Assembly (NCBI RefSeq): GCF_000426045.1
Contig: NZ_KE384490.1
Span: 310,001 to 374,000 of the forward strand
DNA: 64,000 nt
Direction of reading: 5' to 3'
DNA from: Marmoricola sp. URHB0036
GTDB taxonomy: Bacteria > Actinomycetota > Actinomycetes > Propionibacteriales > Nocardioidaceae
Shown here: in pieces, positions 45,522-54,539 of the stretch
How the letters are laid out: the number at the start of each line of letters is the position of its first letter
Position numbering within the stretch: the stretch's first letter is position 1
Position numbers and translations under genes: made by a program
Notes under the pieces: model-generated
Database searches by the model: none
Told to the model about the DNA's origin: nothing
Seen by the model: the letters and a program-made list of their open reading frames with translations, nothing else

Positions 45522-47056
45522 GGGAGCAGGTCGTCGTGGTGGGAGCCGGCATGGTCGGCCACCGCTTTGTCGAGGAGCTGGTGTCACGGGATCGCGAGCA
45601 CCGGTTCGACGTACACCTCGTGGGGGCGGAGGAGTACGAGCCGTACAACCGGATCCTGCTCACCGAGGTGCTGGCGCGGCGCTCCGACGTGGCAGCGCTG
45701 ACGCTGCCCCGCCCGCCCGAGCGGGTCTCGGTGCAGCGCGGAGTGTCCGCCACCTCGGTCGACCGTGACCAGCGGCTGGTGGAGCTCGACGACGGCACGG
45801 CGCTGCAGTACGACCACCTCGTCCTCGCGACCGGCGCCAGCGCCTTCGTGCCACCCATCGAGGGGCTGGGCGGCGAGGAGTCGCCGCACCACGTGCACGT
45901 GCTGCGCACCATCGACGACTGCCGGGACCTTGTCGCACGCACCGTCAACGCGCGACACGCGGTCGTGCTCGGCGGTGGGGTCCTGGGTCTCGAGGCCGCG
46001 TGTGGGCTGGCCCGACGCGGGCTGGCCGTCACGGTCGTCCACCTCGACGCGCACCTGATGGCCGACCAGCTCGACCCGGCCGTGGCCGGCACCCTGGCGA
46101 GGTCCCTCGACGACCTCGGCGTACGCGTGCACACCTCGACGTCGGTGGCCGAGGTGGTCGGTGCCTACGGCGAGCTCGTCGCGGTGCGCCTCACCGACGG
46201 CACCGTGATCTCGACCGACCTGATGCTCGTCTCGTGCGGCATCCGGCCCGAGACCGGGCTGGCGGCCGCCGCCGGGCTCCCGACCGGCCGCGGTGTCACC
46301 GTCGGCGCCGACCTGGCCAGCCCGGCGGACCCCGCGGTGCGGGCGATCGGCGACTGCGCCGAGACACCTGAGGGGTGCAGCGGCCTGGTGGCTCCCGGGT
46401 GGGAGCAGGCCGCACGCCTGGCCAGGCTGATGACGGCCGCACCGGCGCCCCTGCTTGAGGAGCCGCTCCCCGAGGGCATCCGGCTCAAGGCGGCCGGGGT
46501 CGACCTGGTCGCACGCGGCGTGCGGGGGAGTGGCGCCGGTCCCGACGACCGGGTGGTCGCCCTGTCCGACCCGCAGGCTCGTCGCCACGTCGAGGTGGTC
46601 CTGCGACGTGGTCGGCTCCTCGGGTTCACCGCTCTCGGAGCCCCGGAGGTCTCGGCGTCGCTGTCGGTCGCCTTCGAGCGTCGTACGCCGCTGCCGGTGG
46701 ATCCTGCGGCACTGCTCGTCCCGCAGGCCGGTGCGCCGGACGCCCGCTCGACCATGGAGGCGTCGCCGACGCTGATCCCCGCCGACGCGACCATCTGCCG
46801 CTGCAACGGCGTCACCAAGAGCGACCTGATGGGTGCCTGGGACGACGGTTGTCACAGCGTCGAGGAGATGGCCTCGGCCACCCGCGCCACCACGGGTTGC
46901 GGTGGCTGCACCGAGAGCGTGTGCGGACTCGTCGACTGGCTCACGAGCAGTGACGGTGTCGATGAGAACTCTGCTCAACCTGTTCGTAACACGACGGGCC
47001 ACACTGTTGCCGGGGCGAAACACCAGGCCCGATCGGACGAAATGCTGCCCTCCTAG
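45518..47056 (+). CDS. FAD-dependent oxidoreductase with C-terminal BFD-like [2Fe-2S] domain (nitrate reductase electron-transfer partner)
   Basis: A 512-residue flavoprotein. Two Rossmann motifs are visible, VVVVGAGMVGHRFVEEL at the start (FAD) and VVLGGGVLGLEAACGLA near residue 150 (NAD(P)H). ADxxxP-like VRAIGDCAE follows near 285. The C-terminus is a BFD-like iron-sulfur domain with Cys427-x-Cys429 (ICRCNG) and Cys461-x2-Cys464 (GCGGC). This is the layout of the N-terminal half of NirB without the sulfite/nitrite reductase half, and of NasB/NasC proteins that feed electrons to assimilatory nitrate reductase. It overlaps the nitrate reductase stop (ATGA). The gap to nirB is only 10 bases. 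Confidence 0.85.
   Translation: MREQVVVVGAGMVGHRFVEELVSRDREHRFDVHLVGAEEYEPYNRILLTEVLARRSDVAALTLPRPPERVSVQRGVSATSVDRDQRLVELDDGTALQYDHLVLATGASAFVPPIEGLGGEESPHHVHVLRTIDDCRDLVARTVNARHAVVLGGGVLGLEAACGLARRGLAVTVVHLDAHLMADQLDPAVAGTLARSLDDLGVRVHTSTSVAEVVGAYGELVAVRLTDGTVISTDLMLVSCGIRPETGLAAAAGLPTGRGVTVGADLASPADPAVRAIGDCAETPEGCSGLVAPGWEQAARLARLMTAAPAPLLEEPLPEGIRLKAAGVDLVARGVRGSGAGPDDRVVALSDPQARRHVEVVLRRGRLLGFTALGAPEVSASLSVAFERRTPLPVDPAALLVPQAGAPDARSTMEASPTLIPADATICRCNGVTKSDLMGAWDDGCHSVEEMASATRATTGCGGCTESVCGLVDWLTSSDGVDENSAQPVRNTTGHTVAGAKHQARSDEMLPS
47006..47021 (+). promoter_or_regulatory. Weak GlnR-like half box before nirB
   Basis: GTTGC-N6-GAAAC matches one GlnR half box (gTnAC-N6-GaAAC) at 8 of 9 defined positions, with a GTAAC 20 bases upstream (46986-46990) instead of the usual 22. 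It lies inside the end of the preceding gene, about 45 bases before nirB. It may allow a second nitrogen-controlled start; confidence is low. Confidence 0.3.
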
Positions 47057-47066
47057 GTTTCCGGAC

Positions 47067-49604
47067 ATGGACGAACAGCACACAGTCCGGCGTCGGCTCG
47101 TCGTCGTCGGCGGCGGGATGGTCGCCCACCGGTTGGTGGAGGCCCTCACCGACCGCGACCTCGACGGTGCCTGGCAGGTCGACGTGTTCGCCGAGGAGTC
47201 GCGGCCGCCGTACGACCGGGTGGCGCTGACCTCCTTCTTCTCGGGACGCGACCCCGACGACCTCCTGCTCGGCGAGCCCGAGCTGTGGCACCGCGACGGC
47301 GTCCGGCTGCACACCAACGCCGCCGTCCAGCGCATCGACACCGAGCGGCGCGAGGTGCACGCCCGCGGCCGGAGGTTCCCGTACGACGCACTGGTGATCG
47401 CCACCGGCTCCTACCCGGCTGTCCCGCCCGTCCCGGGCAGTGACCTCCCCGGCGCGTTCGTCTACCGCACGGTCGACGACGTCACCGAGCTGCGCGCGTG
47501 GGCCACTACTCGCCACCTGAAGCGCCCCGTGCGCGGGGCGGTCGTCGGCGGCGGCCTGCTGGGCCTCGAGGCCGCGGGTGCGCTGACCGCGATGGGCGTC
47601 GAGACCACCGTGGTCGAGTTCGCGCCGCGGCTGATGCCGATCCAGGTCGACGAGGGCGGTGGCGAGGGACTGCGTCGTCTCATCGAGAAGCTCGGCGTCA
47701 ACGTCCGCACCGCCACGGCGACCTCGAAGGTGCGTGCCGGTTCCAACGGTCGGGTGAACCGGATGGACTTCGCCGACGGCTCGAAGCTGCCGGTCGACCT
47801 GGTCGTGTTCGCCACCGGCGTACGACCGCGCGACGAGCTGGCGAGAGAGGCCGGGCTGCCGGTCGGCGATCGTGGCGGCGTGGTGGTCGACGAGACCTGT
47901 GCCACCGGGACGCCCGACGTCTACGCGATCGGTGAGGTCGCCTGCATCGAGGGCCGCACCTGGGGCCTGGTGGCGCCCGGCTACACGATGGCCGAGATCG
48001 TCGCCGATCGACTGCTGGGTGGCTCGGCGACCTTCCCCGGCGCCGACACCTCGACCAAGCTCAAGCTGCTCGGCGTCGACGTCGCCAGCTTCGGCGACGC
48101 GTTCGCTGAGTCGCCCGGCGCCCTCGAGGTGGTGTACGCCGACCCGGTGGCCGGCGCCTACAAGAAGCTGGTGCTCTCCGACGACGCGCAGACCCTCCTC
48201 GGCGGGGTACTCGTCGGCGACGCCAGCGCCTACGCCTCGCTGCGGCCGATGGTCGGGCAGAAGCTCGGTGCCGACCCGACTGCCTGGTTGCTGCCGGAAG
48301 GGGCGAGTGCTGCGCCGGCCGCCGACCTGCCCGACGCAGCCAATGTCTGCTCCTGCAACAACGTCAGTGCCGGCGCCATCCGGTGCGCGGTCAGCGAGGA
48401 GGGATGCACGGACCTGGCCGGGGTGAAGGCCTGCACCAAGGCCGGCACCTCGTGCGGCTCGTGCCTCCCGCTCGTGAAGAAGCTGGTCGGCTCCGAGCTG
48501 GAGAAGTCCGGTGTGGCCGTCAGCAACGCGTTGTGCGAGCACTTCGAGCTCTCCCGGGCGCAGCTGTTCGACGTCGTACGCGTGCAGGATCTGGGTACCT
48601 TCTCGGAGATCCTCGAGCGGCACGGCACCGGTCGCGGCTGCGACATCTGCCGCCCGGTGGTCGCCTCGATCCTGGCCAGCCTCGGCACCGGTCACGTGCT
48701 CGACCGCGACACCGCCCGGCTCCAGGACACCAACGACCACGTGATGGCGAACCTGCAGAAGGACGGCACCTACTCGGTGGTGCCACGGGTGCCCGGCGGC
48801 GAGATCACCCCGCAGGGCCTGATCGACATCGGGCAGGTGGCCTCCGACTTCGGGCTCTACACCAAGATCACCGGCGGCCAGCGCATCGACCTGTTCGGCG
48901 CCCGCATCGAGCAGCTGCCGTCGATCTGGCAGCGGCTGGTCGACGCCGGCTTCGAGTCGGGACACGCCTACGGCAAGGCGTTGCGCACCGTGAAGTCGTG
49001 CGTCGGCTCGCAGTGGTGCCGCTACGGCGTGCAGGACTCGGTGGCACTGGCCATCGCCCTCGAGCTGCGCTACCGCGGCCTCCGCTCGCCGCACAAGATC
49101 AAGCTCGGCGTCTCGGGCTGCGCCCGCGAGTGTGCCGAGGCCCGCAGCAAGGACGTCGGCGTGATCGCCACCGAGCACGGCTGGAACGTGTACGTCGGCG
49201 GCAACGGCGGGTTCACCCCTCGCCACGCACAGCTGTTCGCCGAGGACCTCAGCACCGACGACCTGGTCCGGACGATCGACCGCTTCCTCATGTACTACGT
49301 GCGCACCGCCGACCGGCTCCAGCGCACCGCGGCCTGGGTCGAGGAGCACGAGGGGGGGCTCGAGGCCATCGCCGACGTCGTCATCGACGACAGCCTCGGC
49401 ATCGGCGCTGACCTCGACGCTGCGATGGCCTGCCATGTCGACGGCTACGTCGACGAATGGGCCGCCACACTGGCCGATCCGGAGAAGCGGGCCCAGTTCG
49501 TGTCGTTCGTGAACGCACCGGACACGCAGGACGACGGTGTGGGCGGTGCCATCGACAACCGGGGCACGGTCATCGCCGGGCCGACCCTGGAGGTACGACG
49601 GTGA
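47067..49604 (+). CDS. nirB: Nitrite reductase (NADH) large subunit
   Basis: An 845-residue siroheme enzyme that reduces nitrite to ammonium with NADH in the cytosol. In order: FAD- and NAD-binding Rossmann domains (RLVVVGGGMVAHRLVEAL; AVVGGGLLGLEAAGAL), a BFD-like [2Fe-2S] region (NVCSCNNVSAGAI, then GTSCGSCLPL), a ferredoxin-like half domain, and the siroheme/[4Fe-4S] domain with cysteines in KSCVGSQWCRYG (about 645-656) and GVSGCARECAE (about 681-691). It is of normal length. ATG 47067 is the first good start after the flavoprotein stop. Its end overlaps nirD (GTGA). Confidence 0.95.
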   Translation: MDEQHTVRRRLVVVGGGMVAHRLVEALTDRDLDGAWQVDVFAEESRPPYDRVALTSFFSGRDPDDLLLGEPELWHRDGVRLHTNAAVQRIDTERREVHARGRRFPYDALVIATGSYPAVPPVPGSDLPGAFVYRTVDDVTELRAWATTRHLKRPVRGAVVGGGLLGLEAAGALTAMGVETTVVEFAPRLMPIQVDEGGGEGLRRLIEKLGVNVRTATATSKVRAGSNGRVNRMDFADGSKLPVDLVVFATGVRPRDELAREAGLPVGDRGGVVVDETCATGTPDVYAIGEVACIEGRTWGLVAPGYTMAEIVADRLLGGSATFPGADTSTKLKLLGVDVASFGDAFAESPGALEVVYADPVAGAYKKLVLSDDAQTLLGGVLVGDASAYASLRPMVGQKLGADPTAWLLPEGASAAPAADLPDAANVCSCNNVSAGAIRCAVSEEGCTDLAGVKACTKAGTSCGSCLPLVKKLVGSELEKSGVAVSNALCEHFELSRAQLFDVVRVQDLGTFSEILERHGTGRGCDICRPVVASILASLGTGHVLDRDTARLQDTNDHVMANLQKDGTYSVVPRVPGGEITPQGLIDIGQVASDFGLYTKITGGQRIDLFGARIEQLPSIWQRLVDAGFESGHAYGKALRTVKSCVGSQWCRYGVQDSVALAIALELRYRGLRSPHKIKLGVSGCARECAEARSKDVGVIATEHGWNVYVGGNGGFTPRHAQLFAEDLSTDDLVRTIDRFLMYYVRTADRLQRTAAWVEEHEGGLEAIADVVIDDSLGIGADLDAAMACHVDGYVDEWAATLADPEKRAQFVSFVNAPDTQDDGVGGAIDNRGTVIAGPTLEVRR

Positions 49605-49993
49605 CGCTCACGCCAGACCGGGTCACCACGTGGACGCGCATCTGCCCGGTCGACCGGCTGATCCCCGAACGCGGCGTCGCGGCCCTCGTCGACTCTGAGC
49701 CGGTGGCCGTGTTCCTGCTCGACGACGACGGGTCAGGGGAGGTGCGTGTGCACGCCGTCGCCCACCACGACCCGTTCAGCAACGCCAACGTGATGGCCCG
49801 AGGCATCATCGGCAGCGTGGGCACGGGGGAGGACTACCGCGACACCGTCGCGTCGCCGATGTACAAGCAGGTCTTCGACCTCGCCACCGGCCAGTGCCTG
49901 ACCGAGCCCGGTGTCTGCCTGTCCGTCTACCCGGTGCGGCTCGTCGACGGGCACGTGGAGATCGGGCACGGCGCACCCCCGAGCGGGCCGTGA
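49601..49993 (+). CDS. nirD: Nitrite reductase (NADH) small subunit
   Basis: A 130-residue Rieske-fold partner of NirB. It reads TRICPVDRLIPERGVAALVD at the start and has HDPFSNANVMARGIIG, SPMYKQVFDLATGQCL and YPVRLVDGHVEIG, all typical of NirD. As usual for NirD, the Cys/His ligands of a true Rieske cluster are not all present, so it probably holds no cluster. The GTG start overlaps nirB's stop and its own stop overlaps the next start, keeping subunit synthesis coupled. Confidence 0.92.
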   Translation: MTLTPDRVTTWTRICPVDRLIPERGVAALVDSEPVAVFLLDDDGSGEVRVHAVAHHDPFSNANVMARGIIGSVGTGEDYRDTVASPMYKQVFDLATGQCLTEPGVCLSVYPVRLVDGHVEIGHGAPPSGP

Positions 49994-51102
49994 GCGAGCT
50001 CGGGCCCGTCCTCGCGGGCTGCCGGATCCTGGTCACCGCCCAGCGACGTGCCGACGAGCTGGGCAGCGCGCTCACCCGCAGGGGTGCGAGTGTCGTCGTC
50101 GCGCCCGCCCTCGGCGTGGTGCCGCACGTCGACGAGGCGGCCCTGCTGGAGGCGACCCGCAAGATCATCGCCGACCCTGTCGACGTGGTGGTGGTGACCA
50201 CCGGCATCGGCTTCCGGGGCTGGCTCGACACCGCCGAGGCCGCCGGCCTCGCCGACGAGCTGGTCTCTGCCCTGGACGACATCCGGCTGGTGGCTCGGGG
50301 CCCCAAGGCCAGGGGTGCCCTGCAGGCAGCGGGGCTGCGTGCCGACTGGGTGGCCGAGTCCGAGACGTCGGCCGAGATCGCCGACTTCCTGCTGGCCGAG
50401 GGGGTGGCCCACCAGCGGATCGCCGTACAACGACACGGTGCGGGTGACGACGGGCTGCACGACCGACTGACCGGCGGCGGCGCCAGCGTCCTCGAGCTCG
50501 AGGTCTATCGCTGGGGACCCCCACCCGACCCGGAGCTGCTGTCGACCACCACCCGGGAGCTCGCCGACGGCGGCTTCGACGCGGTCCTGTTCACCTCCGC
50601 CCCCGGGGCGGCGGCCTGGCTCACCGAGCTGCGTCGCCTCGATCGGATCGACGACGCCCGCGAGCTCGCCGCGACCGGACACCTGCTGGTCGCGACCGTC
50701 GGTCCGGTGACCGCGGAGCCCCTCCAGGTGGCCGGGTTCGACGTGGTGGTGCCCGAGCGCTGGCGGATGGGGGCACTGGTGCGCCAGGTGATCATGGACC
50801 TCGGCGGCCGCGCCGGCATCGAGACGCCCGGAGGCACCCTGCACGTCAGGGCCGTCGCCGCCACTCTCGACCACCGTGAGCTGGCGCTCTCGCCCTCGGG
50901 GCTGGCGGTGCTGCACCGACTCGCCCGCGCGCCTGGTGAGGTCGTCTCACGCGAGGACCTGCTCCGCGAGCTGCCCGGCGACTCGTGCGACCCGCACGCC
51001 GCCGAGGTCGCGGTCGGCCGCCTGCGCGACGCCCTCGGGGCGTCCGGGGTGATCCGGACCGTGGTGAAACGCGGCTACGCCCTGAACCCGGTCGCCCGAT
51101 GA
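49990..51102 (+). CDS. hemD: Uroporphyrinogen-III synthase fused to a C-terminal winged helix
   Basis: A 370-residue bifunctional-looking protein. Residues 10-255 form a HemD-type uroporphyrinogen-III synthase (CRILVTAQRRADELGSALTRRG; VVVVTTGIGFRGWLDTAE; AVLFTSAPGAAAWL; ATVGPVTAEPLQVAGFD), which makes the tetrapyrrole precursor of siroheme. Residues 270-368 form an OmpR-type winged helix (LALSPSGLAVLHRLARAPGE, VSREDLLRELPG, EVAVGRLRDALG, IRTVVKRGYALNP). The same fusion is known from M. tuberculosis Rv0260c, next to narK3 and a chelatase. It may sense the pathway and regulate nitrate genes; DNA binding here is inference. It overlaps nirD and the chelatase gene. Confidence 0.88.
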   Translation: MSELGPVLAGCRILVTAQRRADELGSALTRRGASVVVAPALGVVPHVDEAALLEATRKIIADPVDVVVVTTGIGFRGWLDTAEAAGLADELVSALDDIRLVARGPKARGALQAAGLRADWVAESETSAEIADFLLAEGVAHQRIAVQRHGAGDDGLHDRLTGGGASVLELEVYRWGPPPDPELLSTTTRELADGGFDAVLFTSAPGAAAWLTELRRLDRIDDARELAATGHLLVATVGPVTAEPLQVAGFDVVVPERWRMGALVRQVIMDLGGRAGIETPGGTLHVRAVAATLDHRELALSPSGLAVLHRLARAPGEVVSREDLLRELPGDSCDPHAAEVAVGRLRDALGASGVIRTVVKRGYALNPVAR

Positions 51103-51788
51103 ACCGGCTCGTGCTCTGCGCGCACGGCACCCGGTCCGAGCTGGGCGCCGCCCGCGTCAGCACGCTCGTCGAGGCGGTCGCTGGGGCGCTGCCGTCGGTC
51201 GACGTGCGCGAGGCCCATGTCGACGTACACCCGCCCTTCGTCGCCGATGTCGTGACGCCCGGCTCGGTCGTCGTACCTCTGCTCCTGGCGCCCGGGTTCC
51301 ACGTCGAGCACGACATCCACGCCGCGGCCGATCCCGTGCTGGCGACCGTCACCCCGGCCCTGGGTCCCGACCGGTTGCTCACCTCCTTGCTCCTCTCCCG
51401 GCTGGACGCCTTGGCCTCCCCGGTGGAGGACGACGACGTGGTGGTGCTGGCGGCCGCCGGCTCGTCGGTCGCCGGCTCTGCCCGGGCCACCAGCGAGGTG
51501 GCGCACCAGCTGTCGCAGCGTCTGGGCCGCCTCGTGCCGGTCGGGTACGGCGCCGCCAGCGCGCCCTTGCTCGACGACCTGGTGACGAGGTTGCGGCACG
51601 AGCACCCCGGTCGCCGGATCGTGGCGGCGTCGTACCTGCTCGCTCCGGGGCACTTCCACGATCGCGTCCTGGCCAGTGGTGTCGACGCCGCCACCGAGCC
51701 GTTGCTCGTGGAGGGCCGGCCCGATCGTCGGCTGGTCGAGCTCGTCGTACGCCGCTACCTCGACGGGTGGCTGGCCGCCGCGGTCTAG
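51099..51788 (+). CDS. Sirohydrochlorin chelatase (CbiX/SirB-like)
   Basis: A 229-residue chelatase that inserts ferrous iron (or cobalt) into sirohydrochlorin, giving the siroheme of NirB. It has the paired-repeat CbiX layout. The N half begins NRLVLCAHGTRSE with the metal-binding His, then VPLLLAPGFHVEHDI with the second His site. The C half repeats this as VVVLAAAGSS and ASYLLAPGHFHDRVL. The start overlaps the upstream stop (ATGA). It ends the nitrate operon. The uroporphyrinogen methyltransferase that would sit between HemD and this enzyme is not in the window. Confidence 0.88.
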   Translation: MNRLVLCAHGTRSELGAARVSTLVEAVAGALPSVDVREAHVDVHPPFVADVVTPGSVVVPLLLAPGFHVEHDIHAAADPVLATVTPALGPDRLLTSLLLSRLDALASPVEDDDVVVLAAAGSSVAGSARATSEVAHQLSQRLGRLVPVGYGAASAPLLDDLVTRLRHEHPGRRIVAASYLLAPGHFHDRVLASGVDAATEPLLVEGRPDRRLVELVVRRYLDGWLAAAV

Positions 51789-51872
51789 TGCGCTGCCGGT
51801 CGGCTGTTCACCTCGTCCCGTTTCACGACATACGTTCACCTCAGCCGATTTGCGGCCGAGGGGGGATTCGTC

Positions 51873-54254
51873 ATGACACATCGGGCCACGCGCGCATTCA
51901 CGGGCCTGTGTGCCTCGGTCCTGGCTGTCGCACCGCTCGTCGTCCTCGGGGTGGCCACCGCCCCCTCGGCCGACGCGGCCGCACCTCCCGGGACGCCCTG
52001 GACCTTCGGCGAGAACAGCTTCGGCCAGCTCGGCAACGGCACCACCACCACCCGGCGTACCCCCGGGCCGGTCACGGGCCTGAACGGCGTCATCGACCTG
52101 CACGGCGGGCGCGAGCACGTCGTCGCCCTCAAGTCCAACGGCACCGTGTGGACGTGGGGCAGCAACGTCGAGGGCCAGCAGGGGCGCGGCACGACCGCCA
52201 ACACGCTGGCGCCGACCCAGGTGACCTCCCTGGGCACCGACAACGTGGCCGTCGAGACCGGGCACAACCACACCATGGTGCTGAAGAGCAACGGCACTGT
52301 CTGGGAGTTCGGTCTCAACACCGACGGGCAGCTCGGCGACGGCACCACCACGCTGCGTCGCTCGCCGGTGCAGGTCGCCGGTATCACCGACGCGGTCGCC
52401 ATCGCCGCCGGCCGCGACATGTCCTACGCGATCCGTGCCAACGGCCAGCTGTGGGGCTGGGGCCGCAACGACGAGGGCCAGCTCGGTGACGGTACGACGA
52501 CCCGGCGGCTCGCCCCGGTCCGCGTCGGCACCTCGATCAACTTCACCGGCGTCAAGGCGATCACCGGTGGCCGCGACCACGCCGTGGCCGTGAAGACCGA
52601 CGGCTCGGTCTGGTCCTGGGGCGAGAACGACTACGGCCAGGTCGGTGACGGGTCCACGACCGACCGCCTCACTCCGGTCGCCATCGACGTCAACGGCGCC
52701 ACCGCCGGCATGGGCACCGCCTCCGATGCTGCTGCGGGAGCACACCACTCCTTCGCGCTGCGCACCGACGGCACCGTTGCCTCGTGGGGCCGCAACTACC
52801 GCACCGAGCTCGGTGACGGCACCTCGACCAACCGCACCCGTCCGGTCAACGTGCTCATGGGCACGACCGGCAGCACGCCGCTCACGGGGGCGGTCAGCAT
52901 CGGGTCCGGCCGCGACATGGGCAACGTCACCCTGGCCGACGGGCGGGTGATGGCGTGGGGCCACAACCTCTACGGCCAGCTCGGCGACGGCACCACCACC
53001 AACCGCACCCGGGCGATCGTCGTACCCGGGATCAGCAACGCCGTGAAGGCCTCCGGCGGTGGTTCGGCGTACGGCGTGATCCTGGTCGGCGACTCGACCA
53101 CCCCGCCGCCCAACCAGGACCCGGTCGCGCACATCACCGGCACGACCTGCACAGATCTCTCCTGCCCGCTCAGCGGGTCCACCTCGACCGACGACCAGGG
53201 GATCAGCAGCTACGCCTGGACCTTCGGCGACACCACCACCGGCACCGGCGTCAGCCCGGGGCACACCTACGCCGCGGGCGGGACGTACACCGTCACCTTG
53301 ACCGTCACCGACGGCAACGGCGCGACCGACACCGACACGGTCACGGTGCACTCCACAGATCCGGTGGACCCGCCGCCCAACCAGGACCCGGTCGCGCACA
53401 TCACCGGCACCACCTGCAGCGGCCACGTCTGCCCGCTGAGCGGGTCCACCTCGACCGACGACCACGGGATCACCAGCTATGCGTGGGACTTCGGCGACAC
53501 CACCACCGGCACCGGCGTCAGCCCCGGACACACCTACGCCACGGCCGACACCTTCACCGTGACGCTGACGGTGACCGACGCCAACGGCGCGACCGACACC
53601 GACACCGCCCAGGTGACCACGACCGACACCCAGTCGCCGGCGCCCTCCTTCCGCGCCTCCGCCGCGACCGACGCCAACACGAGCTCGGCCTCGGTGGTCG
53701 TCCCCGCCACGGTCGCCGCCGGTGACCAGCTCGTCCTGGTGGCGACCAACGCGGGCACCGCCACCCAGACCACCCCCGCCGGCTGGACCCTGATCGGCAC
53801 CACCACCGACGGCACCGAGATGCGTTCCTCGGTCTACACCCGCACCGCAGCCGCCGGTCTCGCCGGTACGACCGTGCGCGTCGCCCTCAGCGCGCTCTCG
53901 AAGACCAGCCTGTCGTTGCTGGCCTACGCCGACGCCGCCCCCGTCACCGTGCTCGCCAACGCCGTCCAGGGCACGGCCAGCGTCACCGTCCACCCGGCCC
54001 CCGCGGTCAACGTCGCGACCGCCGGCTCGGCGGTGCTGCGGTACTGGTCCGACAAGTCCAGCTCGGACCGCATCTGGACCACGTCCGGGGTGACCAACCG
54101 AACTCTGACCAACGGCACCGGCGGCGGCAGCCTCTCGGCGATCACCGGCGACACGACCGGCGAACCCGCCGGCACCGCCCCCGCCCTGAACGCCACCGCC
54201 TCGCTCGCCTCCGCCAAGGCGATCACCTGGTCGATCGTGGTCCCGCACAGCTGA
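51873..54254 (+). CDS. Secreted RCC1-repeat beta-propeller with two PKD domains
   Basis: A 793-residue extracellular protein. An N-terminal signal (FTGLCASVLAVAPLVVLGVA, cleavage near ADAAA-PP) is followed by seven RCC1/ATS1 repeats (residues about 42-405; blades such as WTFGENSFGQLGNGTTT, LWGWGRNDEGQLGDGTTT, VMAWGHNLYGQLGDGTTT), enough for one closed propeller. Two nearly identical PKD domains follow (FGDTTTGTGVSPGHTY in each), encoded by a 267-base direct repeat. The last 190 residues are a beta-rich module (VPATVAAGDQLVLVATNAG) seen in other surface proteins. No anchor is visible, so it is probably released or wall-associated. The 285 bases after its stop hold nothing recognisable. Confidence 0.85.
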   Translation: MTHRATRAFTGLCASVLAVAPLVVLGVATAPSADAAAPPGTPWTFGENSFGQLGNGTTTTRRTPGPVTGLNGVIDLHGGREHVVALKSNGTVWTWGSNVEGQQGRGTTANTLAPTQVTSLGTDNVAVETGHNHTMVLKSNGTVWEFGLNTDGQLGDGTTTLRRSPVQVAGITDAVAIAAGRDMSYAIRANGQLWGWGRNDEGQLGDGTTTRRLAPVRVGTSINFTGVKAITGGRDHAVAVKTDGSVWSWGENDYGQVGDGSTTDRLTPVAIDVNGATAGMGTASDAAAGAHHSFALRTDGTVASWGRNYRTELGDGTSTNRTRPVNVLMGTTGSTPLTGAVSIGSGRDMGNVTLADGRVMAWGHNLYGQLGDGTTTNRTRAIVVPGISNAVKASGGGSAYGVILVGDSTTPPPNQDPVAHITGTTCTDLSCPLSGSTSTDDQGISSYAWTFGDTTTGTGVSPGHTYAAGGTYTVTLTVTDGNGATDTDTVTVHSTDPVDPPPNQDPVAHITGTTCSGHVCPLSGSTSTDDHGITSYAWDFGDTTTGTGVSPGHTYATADTFTVTLTVTDANGATDTDTAQVTTTDTQSPAPSFRASAATDANTSSASVVVPATVAAGDQLVLVATNAGTATQTTPAGWTLIGTTTDGTEMRSSVYTRTAAAGLAGTTVRVALSALSKTSLSLLAYADAAPVTVLANAVQGTASVTVHPAPAVNVATAGSAVLRYWSDKSSSDRIWTTSGVTNRTLTNGTGGGSLSAITGDTTGEPAGTAPALNATASLASAKAITWSIVVPHS
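53104..53637 (+). repeat. 267-base tandem direct repeat encoding two PKD domains
   Basis: Two consecutive 267-base units (53104-53370 and 53371-53637, 89 codons each) begin with the same stretch encoding PPNQDPVAHITGTTC. They remain highly similar at the DNA level through FGDTTTGTGVSPGHTY. Low divergence suggests a recent internal duplication or ongoing homogenisation. Confidence 0.8.
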
Positions 54255-54539
54255 CCCTGGTCGGTGTCCGCGCGGTTGCGGAGGTTGGCGGTCACCCGGG
54301 CGCAGGTTTCGTTGGTGTGGCTTCCTGACCCGCTCGGGGCTGGTCGGGGCTGGTCGGGGCTCCGGGTTGACGGGGTACGTGGTCGGCGTCCGCTGGGGTT
54401 GCGGTGGCGTCCCGGCGCGCTCGGTCGGCGTGCGGTCGCTTGGCTCGAGATCCTGTGGCTGGGGTCGCCGGTTGAGGTGGGTTTTCGTCTCAGGGCATGG
54501 CTGTGGCCCCCGGCTGGGTGGGCCGGGGTGTCGGGGGCT

